Below, one piece after another: positions 37,360-45,184 of a DNA stretch of 46,328 nt. The translations under genes were made by a program, and so were the position numbers. The notes beneath the pieces were generated by a model that did not search any database, was not told the DNA's origin, and saw nothing but the letters and a program-made list of their open reading frames with translations. This stretch comes from CAZYTO01 sp964650405 (GTDB lineage: Bacteria; Acidobacteriota; Thermoanaerobaculia; Gp7-AA8). Where the stretch lies: positions 1 to 46,328 of the forward strand of contig CAZYTO010000010.1 in NCBI GenBank assembly GCA_964650405.1. Direction: 5' to 3'. Every line of letters begins with the position of its first letter. The first letter of the stretch is position 1.

Positions 37360-38523
37360 ATGAATCGGGTTCCCATCACGGGCATGGGCATCGTCGCGCC
37401 CGGCGCCATCGGTGTGGAGGCGCTCCGCGCACTGCTGGCGGGCGGCAGGAGTCCCATCGAGACCGTCGAACGCTTCGATACGAACGGCCTTTCCGTGCAT
37501 ACGGCGGCGCTGGTGCGCGATCTCCAGGCGAAGCAGTTCATCGCACCGATGAAACTGCGGCGCATGAACACCCTGTCGCGCTTTGCTCTCAGCGCGGCGA
37601 AGATGGCCCTCGACGACTGCGGCGCCGCGCCGCCGGAGAGCAGCGGCGTGGCCCTCGGCACGGGCTTCGGGCCGGTCCAGACCTCGGCCGAGTACATGCA
37701 GGAGTACGTCGCCAAGGGGGCCGCGCTGGCGCCGCCCCAGCTCTTCGCGGAATCGGTGGCCAACGCGCCGGGCAGCCACATCGCCATCGAGCACAACCTG
37801 CGCGGGTTCAACATCACCATCACCCAGCGGGAGTCGTCGGCCCTGGCCGCGGCGATGTACGCTTGTTCGCAAATCGTCAAGGGAACCGTCCCCGCCGCCC
37901 TCACCGGCGGCGTGGAAGAGCTGAACGAAATGGTCTTCAGCGTGCTCGATCGCATCGGGGCGATGGCCGATGACATGCGGCCGTTCGATGCCCGCCGCCG
38001 CGGTTTCGTGGCCGGCGAAGGGTCCGCCGTGCTCACGCTCGGAATCGGAACGAGGGCCTACGCGTACTTCTCCGGTTTCGGCATGGCCCGCGATACCACG
38101 GCCACGATCTCCGACTGGGGCGGGGACGCAGGTGCCATCGTGAGAGCCATGCGTGCCGCGCTCGACGATGCCGGAATCACACTCGCTGATGTCGACGCCG
38201 TCTTCGCCTCGGCGAACGGAACGAAGCGCCTGGACGCTGTGGAGGCGCACGCCATCGCCCAGCTCTTCACGTGCGACGTCGTGGCCAACAAGGCCTACTT
38301 CGGCGAGCACGCGGCCGGCAACGCCCTGCAGATCGCCGCGGCGGTCCTGGCCGTGGCCGATCAGACGCTGCCGGCCTCGGCGGGCTTCGAGGTCCGTGAC
38401 GAATCGCTGCCGCTCATGCCGACGACGGCGGCCATGTCGAAGCCGCTGCGTCACGTCCTGGTGAACACGATCTCCGCCGGCGGCGGCATCGTCTGCGCGG
38501 TTCTCTCGCGGGAGGCGGCATGA
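37360..38523 (+). CDS. Ketosynthase homologue without catalytic residues (chain-length-factor-like)
   Basis: The 387-residue product keeps the ketosynthase fold markers (PITGMGIVAPGAIG; PFDARRRGFVAGEGSAVLTL; AYFGEHAAGNALQIA). All three catalytic positions are altered. TACAS becomes TITQRESSA (153-161, no Cys), NAHGTGT becomes ASANGTKR (284-290, His to Asn), and FGHTLGA becomes FGEHAAGN. Such degenerate partners set chain length in type II polyketide synthases and occur in aryl-polyene clusters. It overlaps the GT2 gene by 4 nt (ATGA). Confidence 0.87.
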   Translation: MNRVPITGMGIVAPGAIGVEALRALLAGGRSPIETVERFDTNGLSVHTAALVRDLQAKQFIAPMKLRRMNTLSRFALSAAKMALDDCGAAPPESSGVALGTGFGPVQTSAEYMQEYVAKGAALAPPQLFAESVANAPGSHIAIEHNLRGFNITITQRESSALAAAMYACSQIVKGTVPAALTGGVEELNEMVFSVLDRIGAMADDMRPFDARRRGFVAGEGSAVLTLGIGTRAYAYFSGFGMARDTTATISDWGGDAGAIVRAMRAALDDAGITLADVDAVFASANGTKRLDAVEAHAIAQLFTCDVVANKAYFGEHAAGNALQIAAAVLAVADQTLPASAGFEVRDESLPLMPTTAAMSKPLRHVLVNTISAGGGIVCAVLSREAA

Positions 38524-39209
38524 CGGAGCGCGTATTGGTGCTGATCCCCGCCCTGAACGCCGCGAAGCACATCGCTCCGGTCGTGCGCGAGACCCTGCAG
38601 CAGATCCCGGACGTCGTGGTCATCGACGACGGCTCCACCGACGGCACTGGAGACGTGGCGCGCGCGGCCGGCGTCCCGACCGTGCTCCGCCACGACGTCA
38701 ATCGCGGCAAGGGCGGCGCGCTCAAGACCGGCTTCGCGCATGCATTGGCGAACCGCTTCGACCTCGTCATCACCCTCGACGCTGACGGCCAGCACCTGCC
38801 GCATGAGATCCCGAAGTTCCTGGCCTGCTACGCAGAGACGCACGCGGACCTGATCATTGGCGGACGCGCCCACCTCTTCGCGCAGATGCTCCCGCGCCGG
38901 CGCATGGCCAACCGCTTCTCGGCCTGGGCCATCGCCAAGGCTTCGAAGACGGGGATCACCGACTCGCAGAGCGGCTTCCGCCTCTACACGGCGAAGCTGC
39001 TGCGCTCCGTCAAGCTGCACACCGACGGCTTCGACATGGAGAGCGAGATGATCGTCCGGGCCGGCTGCGGCGGATTCCGCGTCATGACCACCCCCATCGA
39101 GCTCGGCTTCGTCGACGGCGTTTCGACCAGCCACTACAAGCCGCTGCTCGACACGCTGCGCATCGCCTGGACCGTTTTTCGCGCGCGGTTCTTCTGGCGG
39201 AACCGGTAA
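38520..39209 (+). CDS. Family 2 glycosyltransferase
   Basis: The 229-residue GT-A protein has VLVLIPALNAAKHI, the nucleotide-sugar motif DDGSTDGT (36-43) and the metal-binding DADGQH (87-92). It lacks the C-terminal membrane helices found in polyprenyl-phosphate glycosyltransferases, although basic/aromatic residues at its C terminus (RARFFWRNR) may touch the membrane. Related GT2 proteins occur in aryl-polyene/flexirubin clusters. It may glycosylate the final lipid or polyene, or a polyprenyl carrier. Start ATG in an ATGA overlap. Confidence 0.9.
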   Translation: MTERVLVLIPALNAAKHIAPVVRETLQQIPDVVVIDDGSTDGTGDVARAAGVPTVLRHDVNRGKGGALKTGFAHALANRFDLVITLDADGQHLPHEIPKFLACYAETHADLIIGGRAHLFAQMLPRRRMANRFSAWAIAKASKTGITDSQSGFRLYTAKLLRSVKLHTDGFDMESEMIVRAGCGGFRVMTTPIELGFVDGVSTSHYKPLLDTLRIAWTVFRARFFWRNR

Positions 39210-39262
39210 AACGGAAGGGCGAAGGATGAAGGGCGAAGGTGGCAACCCAGGTTCAAGGCTCT

Positions 39263-40594
39263 TCATCTGAGATCTGACTGGGCAAAGCGAATTCGAACCT
39301 CCACCCCGCCCCCGTCCGCGTTCGTGGCTTCGATGCTTCCTTTGTGCATGCGGACGACGCGCTCGGCGATGGCGAGCCCAAGGCCGGCGCCGCCGGAGGT
39401 GCTGCGGAAGGGCTCGAAAAGGTGGTCGAGGATCTCGGCGGCGAGGCCGTCGCCGTGGTCGCGGATGGTGAGCGTGATCCGGCCGTCGATTGCGCACAGC
39501 CCCACCTCGACCGTGGTGCCCGTAGCGGTGTGACGGACGGCATTGCGGACGACGTTTTCGATGGCGCTGCGCAGGAGGTCAGGGTTGCCGATGATGGTGC
39601 ATGCGTCGGCAGCGTGGAGCTCGACGCGGCGCTCCCGTGCGCGCGCTTCGAAGTCGCCGTCGCTGACCACCTCTTCGACGATGGCGGTGAGGTCGACCTC
39701 GCTCCGGGCCAGCTCCACGCCGCTTTCGATGCGGGCGAGCGTGAGGAGCTGGCCCACGAGCAGGTCGAGCCGCCGCGCTTCGAGCTCGATCCGGTCGAGA
39801 TATTCGGCAGGATCGGGCTGGCGGCGGGCCAGCGTCAGGGCTACGGTCAGCCGGGCCAGCGGGGAGCGCAGCTCGTGCGAGACGTCGCCGAGGAGCCGGC
39901 GCTCGCCGGCCACGAGCGCTTCGATCCGTTCGGCCATGCGGTTGAAGTCGCGGGCCAGCGCGCCCACTTCGTCATGCCGTTCGCCGATCCCCTTGGCGAC
40001 GCGGGTCTCCAGCTTGCCGTCCGCCACGGCATTGGCCGCCGCGCCGAGCTGCGTCAGTGGCGTCGCGAAGTGGCGGGCGAGGACGAAACAGGCCACGCCG
40101 CCGAGGACCAGCACGACTCCGAGAACGAGAAACGTACCCTGGCGGCCTGTGGCCAGCGCGATGAGGGCGTTCCGGCTTGCCGGGGCGACGACTGTATAGC
40201 GGGAGCCGCCCTTCGACTGGAACGTCTCTCCGACGAGGTGTGTCCGCGGGTCACCCACCATCCCGCTCGCCCCCCGCGCGAAGAACTGCGTGGCCATGGC
40301 GGTGAAGGCGAGCTCCTCGGCGCGCGGCGGAATCCCGGCGATCGACCGGCCGTGCGCGTCGAGCACATTTGCGGTCGTGCCGAGGGTTCGATTGATGGCA
40401 GTGACCGTGGTGCCGGAGTGAACGGGGTCGGCGCGCTCCCATGCCTCCGCTGCGTCCCGCGCCGCCGCCACCAGCCGCCGCGCCCGCTCGCTCGCGCGCA
40501 CCTCGACCTGATGCAGCGCGAACGAAGCGAGCTGCAGTGCGACGCCGGCCGCGACGATCGTCAGCCAGAAGGAGAGGAAGAGTTTGCGGAGCAT
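39263..40594 (-). CDS. Sensor histidine kinase, CpxA-like
   Basis: The 443-residue product has TM1 (~7-27), a ~125-residue periplasmic domain, TM2 (FLVLGVVLVLGGVACFVLA, ~155-173), HAMP (HFATPLTQLGAAANAVADGK) and HisKA with His240 in LLGDVSHELRSPLARL. A HATPase_c follows (ENVVRNAVRHTATG; RDHGDGLA; GAGLGLAIAERV). Layout and sequence near the HAMP/H-box resemble CpxA, an envelope stress sensor. It overlaps the response regulator gene by 34 nt, so the pair is tightly coupled. It may monitor envelope perturbation. Confidence 0.92.
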   Translation of the reverse strand: MLRKLFLSFWLTIVAAGVALQLASFALHQVEVRASERARRLVAAARDAAEAWERADPVHSGTTVTAINRTLGTTANVLDAHGRSIAGIPPRAEELAFTAMATQFFARGASGMVGDPRTHLVGETFQSKGGSRYTVVAPASRNALIALATGRQGTFLVLGVVLVLGGVACFVLARHFATPLTQLGAAANAVADGKLETRVAKGIGERHDEVGALARDFNRMAERIEALVAGERRLLGDVSHELRSPLARLTVALTLARRQPDPAEYLDRIELEARRLDLLVGQLLTLARIESGVELARSEVDLTAIVEEVVSDGDFEARARERRVELHAADACTIIGNPDLLRSAIENVVRNAVRHTATGTTVEVGLCAIDGRITLTIRDHGDGLAAEILDHLFEPFRSTSGGAGLGLAIAERVVRMHKGSIEATNADGGGVEVRIRFAQSDLR

Positions 40595-41271
40595 GAGTAG
40601 AGGTAGCCGATGCCGCGGACGCCGACGATGCGCTCGGTCCCGTCCGGGAGCGGCCCGAGCTTGCGCCGGAGGTGATAGACGTGCGTGTCGATGCTGCGGT
40701 CGAACGGGGAGAGCTCGCGGCCGAGGACCTTGCGGACGAGCGACTCCCGGCTGACGACCTGCCCCGCTTCCGAGAGCAGTGCATCGAGCAGGTCGAATTC
40801 GACGCTGGTCAGGTCCACGGCCTGACCGCCACGCCGGACCAGCCGTGCCGCCGGCTCGAGCTCGACGTCGCCGATGTGCAGCGCCGTGCGCCGCCCAGCG
40901 AGACGGTCGGGAGCAACGCGGCGCAGCACGGCCCGGATGCGTGCCGCCAGCTCCTGCGGGTCGAACGGTTTGGCCAGGTAGTCATCCGCGCCGATCTCCA
41001 GGCCGAGGACGCGGTCGAGGATCTCGCCCTTCGCGGTCAGCATCACCACCGGGACGGCCGAGCCGGCGCGGATCCGGCGGAGCACTTCGAAGCCGTTCGT
41101 GCCCGGAAGCATCACGTCGAGCAGCACCAGCGCGTACGCTCCGCCCAGCGCGCGCTCCCCGCCCGCGGCGCCGCTGTGCACCGCGTCGACCGTGAAGCCT
41201 TCTCCGGTCAGGAAGCGTGTGACGAGGTCGCACAGCTCGACGTCGTCGTCGATGAGCAGGATCTGGGACAC
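40561..41271 (-). CDS. OmpR-family response regulator, CpxR-like
   Basis: The 236-residue product has a receiver (ILLIDDDVELCDLV, phospho-acceptor Asp52 in LVLLDVMLPG, VMLTAKGE, GADDYLAKPFDPQEL) and an OmpR winged helix (LTSVEFDLLDALLSEAGQVVS, SPFDRSIDTHVYHLRRKLG, VRGIGYLYS). The RVLGLEIGADDYL and LSPFDRSID segments are close to CpxR. The GTG at 41271 is preferred because the receiver begins there and TACAAT lies 6 nt upstream, so the mRNA is probably leaderless. A perfect 18-bp palindrome 43 bp upstream is a likely binding site for it. Confidence 0.92.
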   Translation of the reverse strand: MSQILLIDDDVELCDLVTRFLTGEGFTVDAVHSGAAGGERALGGAYALVLLDVMLPGTNGFEVLRRIRAGSAVPVVMLTAKGEILDRVLGLEIGADDYLAKPFDPQELAARIRAVLRRVAPDRLAGRRTALHIGDVELEPAARLVRRGGQAVDLTSVEFDLLDALLSEAGQVVSRESLVRKVLGRELSPFDRSIDTHVYHLRRKLGPLPDGTERIVGVRGIGYLYSCSANSSSPSG

Positions 41272-41283
41272 CGCTCGATTGTA
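41272..41283 (-). promoter_or_regulatory. -10 element TACAAT, 6 nt before the response regulator GTG
   Basis: Minus-strand TACAAT (5/6 match) and CGAGCG directly precede the start codon; no Shine-Dalgarno is seen. Confidence 0.55.
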
Positions 41284-41314
41284 GACACCGAGGCCGGAGC
41301 GGAGTGTCGAGTTT

Positions 41315-41364
41315 CGTCGAGCGCGCTCGACGCTTCCCGACAAACCTCGACCGCACGTCGAGCG
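41315..41364. promoter_or_regulatory. Palindromic operator candidate plus a third half-site
   Basis: cgtcgagcg-cgctcgacg (41315-41332) is a perfect 18-bp palindrome. The half-site cgtcgagcg occurs again at 41356-41364, 41 bp (about four helical turns) from the first. It lies between the divergent response regulator and S51-fusion genes. Confidence 0.6.
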
Positions 41365-41398
41365 ATAACCGGGCATCCTGCACGGCAGGAGGTCTTGC

Positions 41399-43462
41399 AT
41401 GAAGCGACTGTTGAATCGGCTGTTGCGCATGGCATCACTGCTGGTTCTGCTCCACGCGCTGGCGGCCCGGGCGGAGACTCCCGATTTCAAGGGGACGTGG
41501 GAGGGCTCGCTGCTTCACGAAGGGAAGACGGTCCGGCTCGGGCTGGAGATCCCGGAGGCGGGCGCGGGCGGCGTTCGCGGCCGGCTGCTTCAGGGGGGCG
41601 AAGAGATGGCGCCGCTCTCTGACGGCAAGGTCGAGGGCAATCGCCTGACGTTCCGCGCCGACACCTTACAGTGCGCGGCCACGCTCGAGGGCGACGCCTT
41701 GAACGTGACCTTGACCGTCTCGCACGGCCGCACGTTCGAGGTGACCATGCACCGGATTGCGGCGGATGCCAGTCCGTCGAAAAGCGCGACGCGCGCTCCG
41801 TCGGCGGCCACCGCTGCACCCCCGCTCCCGGCCCTGCCGGCGGACGTGAATCCGTCGCCGGCATCGGTCACGAACGTCGCCTCGCGCGGTGCGCTCATCC
41901 TCTCCGGCGGCGGTGCCGAAGCGCCGGGCATCATGGAGCGGTTCCGAGAGCTGGCCGGCCCGGACGCGCCGATCGTCGTCATCCCCACGGCACTCGAAGA
42001 AAAGTACCTGACGGCGGAACGGCTGACCTTTCTGGTCACGCGGCACGGAGAGATCTTTCACTCGCGGAACGTCTCCATCCTCCATACCCGCGACCGCTCC
42101 GTGGCCGACTCGCTGGAGTTCGTGAAGCCGCTCCAGCGCGCCCGCGCGGTCTGGATCATGGGCGGCGAGGCCGGCTACCTGGTGCGCTCGTATTACGGGA
42201 CGCGCACCGAGCGGGAGCTGAAGGCGCTCCTGGCGCGCGGCGGCGTCGTCGCGGGGACCTCGGCCGGCGCGATCATCCAGACGGCGGTGCTGCTTGCGGA
42301 GGACGGCCACACGCTCGTTCCCGGCTTCGGACTCATCTCGGGCGTCCTGGTCTGGCCGCACTGGAGCGAGCGCCGCGCCGAGGCGGATCTCGTCAAGTAC
42401 ACGGGCCAGATTCACGCACCGCTCGGCATCGGCATCGACGAAGCGACGGCCATCGTCGTGAGGGAAAACGCGTTCGAGGTCGTCGGTGAGGGACATGTCG
42501 GCATCGTCGACGGCCAGACGCGCGACGGTAAGGGGTACTACCTCCTGTCTCCCGGCGACCGCTTCGACCTCACGGCGCGCGCTGCGATCCGTCCCAGGAC
42601 TGATGAGAAAGCCCCCGATAAGACGATCGATAAGACAAAGGATGAGGCGAAGGGCAAGGCCACGGAGGCGATCGGCAAGGCCATGGCGGCCTACGGCGCG
42701 GATCAATTCCGCGGCAGCGTCCTCGTGGCCCGCGACGGGCAGGTTCTCTTCCGCTACGCCAATACGCCGGAGACGAAGTTTCGCATCGGATCGCTGACCA
42801 AGCAGTTCACGGCCGCGGCGATCCTCCTGCTGGAAGAGCGCGGCGCGCTGCATGTGTCCGACCCGATCCGCCGCTACCTGCCGGAGTCGCCGCTGGAGTG
42901 GAACGACGTGACGATCAAGCACCTGCTGACGCACACCTCCGGCATCCCCAGCGACGGGAGCGCGCGCCTCAGTTTCAAGCCCGGGGAGGAGTGGACCTAC
43001 AGCAACATCGGCTACCAGCTCCTCGGCAGGATCCTCGAGCGCGTGACGAAACAGAGCTATGGCGCCTTCGTCTCGGAGAGCATCCTCCGGCCGCTGGGGA
43101 TGAACGACTCGGGCGCGGACCCGGAGCTGGCGGACCTCGGCGGCGCGGGCTCGCTGTTCTCCACGACGGACGACCTGCTGAAGTGGGAGCAGGCGCTCTT
43201 CGGCGGCAAGGTGCTGTCGCCTGCCTCGTTCGCGACGATGACCACACCGTTCCGCAACGGCTACGGCTGCGCCCTCCGCCTCGTCGTCTCGCCGAGCGGC
43301 CGCCACGTCTTCGCCAACGAAGGCCGCGTGCCCGGCTGGAACGCCTCCCTGCAGTATTACGCCGAGGACAAGCTCGTCATCGCCGTCCTGGCGAACCTCG
43401 ACACGCAGAAGGACGCGATCATCGCCCGCGACCTGGCCAGGGCGGCGTTGAGTGCGCAGTAG
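41399..43462 (+). CDS. Secreted fusion: beta domain + cyanophycinase-like S51 peptidase + serine beta-lactamase-fold hydrolase
   Basis: The 687-residue product has a signal peptide (MASLLVLLHALAARA, cleavage ~25), a ~95-residue beta domain (DFKGTWEGSLLHEGKTVRLG...), and a linker. Residues ~162-395 form an S51/cyanophycinase-like peptidase (ALILSGGGAEAPGI, VWIMGGEAGYL, nucleophile Ser288 in GTSAGAI, GIGIDEATAIVV). After a Lys/Asp-rich linker (~400-425) comes a class C beta-lactamase/DD-peptidase fold with SLTK (465-468) and YSN (534-536). The third motif reads NEGRVPGW rather than HxGG. Two serine hydrolases in one exported chain is unusual. The ATG follows GGCAGGAGG. The gene may be regulated by the divergent CpxR-like protein. 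Confidence 0.88.
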   Translation: MKRLLNRLLRMASLLVLLHALAARAETPDFKGTWEGSLLHEGKTVRLGLEIPEAGAGGVRGRLLQGGEEMAPLSDGKVEGNRLTFRADTLQCAATLEGDALNVTLTVSHGRTFEVTMHRIAADASPSKSATRAPSAATAAPPLPALPADVNPSPASVTNVASRGALILSGGGAEAPGIMERFRELAGPDAPIVVIPTALEEKYLTAERLTFLVTRHGEIFHSRNVSILHTRDRSVADSLEFVKPLQRARAVWIMGGEAGYLVRSYYGTRTERELKALLARGGVVAGTSAGAIIQTAVLLAEDGHTLVPGFGLISGVLVWPHWSERRAEADLVKYTGQIHAPLGIGIDEATAIVVRENAFEVVGEGHVGIVDGQTRDGKGYYLLSPGDRFDLTARAAIRPRTDEKAPDKTIDKTKDEAKGKATEAIGKAMAAYGADQFRGSVLVARDGQVLFRYANTPETKFRIGSLTKQFTAAAILLLEERGALHVSDPIRRYLPESPLEWNDVTIKHLLTHTSGIPSDGSARLSFKPGEEWTYSNIGYQLLGRILERVTKQSYGAFVSESILRPLGMNDSGADPELADLGGAGSLFSTTDDLLKWEQALFGGKVLSPASFATMTTPFRNGYGCALRLVVSPSGRHVFANEGRVPGWNASLQYYAEDKLVIAVLANLDTQKDAIIARDLARAALSAQ

Positions 43463-43469
43463 GGTTCGT

Positions 43470-43488
43470 GGCCGGACAAACGCCGGCC
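43470..43488. terminator. Weak hairpin and accacta repeats between convergent genes
   Basis: ggccgg / ccggcc stem with a 7-nt loop, followed by direct copies of the heptamer ctaacca (~43490-43515). No T tract. Confidence 0.35.
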
Positions 43489-43527
43489 TCCTAACCACTA
43501 ACCACTAACCACTAACGCCCCTAAACC

Positions 43528-45099
43528 TCACTCCTTCGGCAGCGGCTTTCGCGGCAGCATCTCCGGGCGGTTGGCGGCTTCCCAGACGAACGTCGCCATC
43601 ACGGCGGCGGCCTGCTCGAGATCGTCCTTCTGCAGGCGCTCGAACGTATCGAAGTTCGTGTGGTGGGTGCGCTCGAAGTATTCGACGTCGTCCTGCACGA
43701 ACTGGAAGCCGGGTATGCCCACGGCGTCGAACGAGACGTGGTCGGTGCTGCCGGTGTTGCGCATGGTCAGGGTCGTCACGCCGAGATCCTTGAGCGGCTC
43801 GATCCACTTCTCGAAGATGGGGCGGACGGCGGCGTTTTCCTGCAAGTAGATGCCGCGGATCTTGCCGGTGCCGTTGTCGAGGTTGAAGTACGCGGCGAGC
43901 TTGGCCTGTTCGGGTTTGAGGGTGATCGGCCCGGCGTTCTTCTGCAGCGTCGACGGCAGATCGCGCTCGACGGGATCGGTGGGCTCGGGGCGGCCGCCGA
44001 AGTGCTGAGTGACGTACGCCTTCGAGCCGAGGAGGCCTTCCTCTTCGCCGGTCCAGAGGGCGATGCGGATGGTGCGCTTCGGCTGGATGCCGATGGCCTT
44101 GAGGATGCGGACCGCTTCCATGGTGGCCACGACGCCGGCGCCGTTGTCGGTGGCCCCGGTACCGCCGTGCCAGGAGTCGAGATGGGCGCCGATCATGACC
44201 ACTTCGCCCTTCTTGTCGCTGCCCGGGATCTCGGCGACGGTGTTGTACTGGTCATTGGCGTCGTCGTGCCAGGTCGTCTTCACGTCCACTTCGACCTCGG
44301 GATCGTTCCCTTTCTCGGCGAGGCGGAGCAGGCGCGCGAACTGTTCGTCGGAGATGACCACAGCCGGCACAGGAAACTGCTGGTCGGGCTTGGCCGAGCC
44401 AGCGGACTGCACGTGAATGGTGCCGAAGTCGCCGCTGCCCGGAGTGATCACGGCCAGCGGTTTTTCATCGGCCCAGAACTTGAGCGCAGCCTGGGTCAGC
44501 TCGCGCCGGCGGATGGCCTGCTCGCGGGTCAGGCGCGGCGCTCCTGGGAGCGTGTAGACCCCGAGCTCGGCCAGCGACCTGTCGTCGTAGCGGTCGTACT
44601 GCGCCTTTTCATGCGGCTTGAACTCCGTTGGATCGCCGAGCAGCACGATCTTGCCGGCGACCTTTCCCTTGGCCTTCTCGAGGTCTTCTTTCGTCATGAA
44701 CGCCTTGACGTGCACCACCTTGCCGCGCACCGGCCCACTCGTGCCCGGCGCCCAGGCCCGCGGCAGGGACTCGAACTGGGCCACGTCCGGCGCCACGAGA
44801 CGGACCGAGCACGACTGGTACGACCAGCCCCGTCCGAACGGGCCCCAGCTCTCCATGTGCGCGTTGGCCAGGCCCCAGTCCTCCAGCCGCTTGCGGGTCC
44901 ACTCGTTCGCCTTCTTCACGTTCGGCGAGCCGGTCAGCCGCGGACCGATGCCGTCCATGAGCCCCTCGGCCGTCTCCATGACCTTGGAGTTGCGGAAGGC
45001 CTCCTGACGGATGCGCGTCTGCATCGTCAGATCGGGCTCGTCGGCGGCAAGCAGCGGGAGAGCGAGAAACAACAGTGCAGGTGCAATCAAGCGCTTCAT
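43528..45099 (-). CDS. Secreted M28 family zinc peptidase with PA domain
   Basis: The 523-residue product has a signal peptide (LIAPALLFLALPLLAA), a protease-associated domain region (~105-265) and an M28 catalytic core. Zinc ligands and catalytic residues are visible: His306 and Asp308 (GAHLDSW), Asp318 (ATDNGAG), Glu352/Glu353 (WTGEEEGLLGS), Asp408 (FNLDNG) and His454 (TDHVSF). It is probably an aminopeptidase or carboxypeptidase acting outside the cytoplasm. A TACACT hexamer lies 9 nt before the ATG. Its neighbour across the convergent gap is the S51 fusion, so the region is rich in secreted peptidases. Confidence 0.95.
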   Translation of the reverse strand: MKRLIAPALLFLALPLLAADEPDLTMQTRIRQEAFRNSKVMETAEGLMDGIGPRLTGSPNVKKANEWTRKRLEDWGLANAHMESWGPFGRGWSYQSCSVRLVAPDVAQFESLPRAWAPGTSGPVRGKVVHVKAFMTKEDLEKAKGKVAGKIVLLGDPTEFKPHEKAQYDRYDDRSLAELGVYTLPGAPRLTREQAIRRRELTQAALKFWADEKPLAVITPGSGDFGTIHVQSAGSAKPDQQFPVPAVVISDEQFARLLRLAEKGNDPEVEVDVKTTWHDDANDQYNTVAEIPGSDKKGEVVMIGAHLDSWHGGTGATDNGAGVVATMEAVRILKAIGIQPKRTIRIALWTGEEEGLLGSKAYVTQHFGGRPEPTDPVERDLPSTLQKNAGPITLKPEQAKLAAYFNLDNGTGKIRGIYLQENAAVRPIFEKWIEPLKDLGVTTLTMRNTGSTDHVSFDAVGIPGFQFVQDDVEYFERTHHTNFDTFERLQKDDLEQAAAVMATFVWEAANRPEMLPRKPLPKE

Positions 45100-45184
45100 G
45101 GGCGCGAAAGTGTAAAGGGGAGCGAGCCCAAGCGGTCAGCGGGTCGTGGACAGGGGCGGGTTGTCACGGATTTGTTGCCGGCTC

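Noticed and set aside
27371..39209. Ladderane biosynthesis cluster
   Set aside because: Radical SAM and type II synthase genes are together, but no desaturase set or other ladderane-linked markers can be recognised, and nothing else points to an anammox organism.
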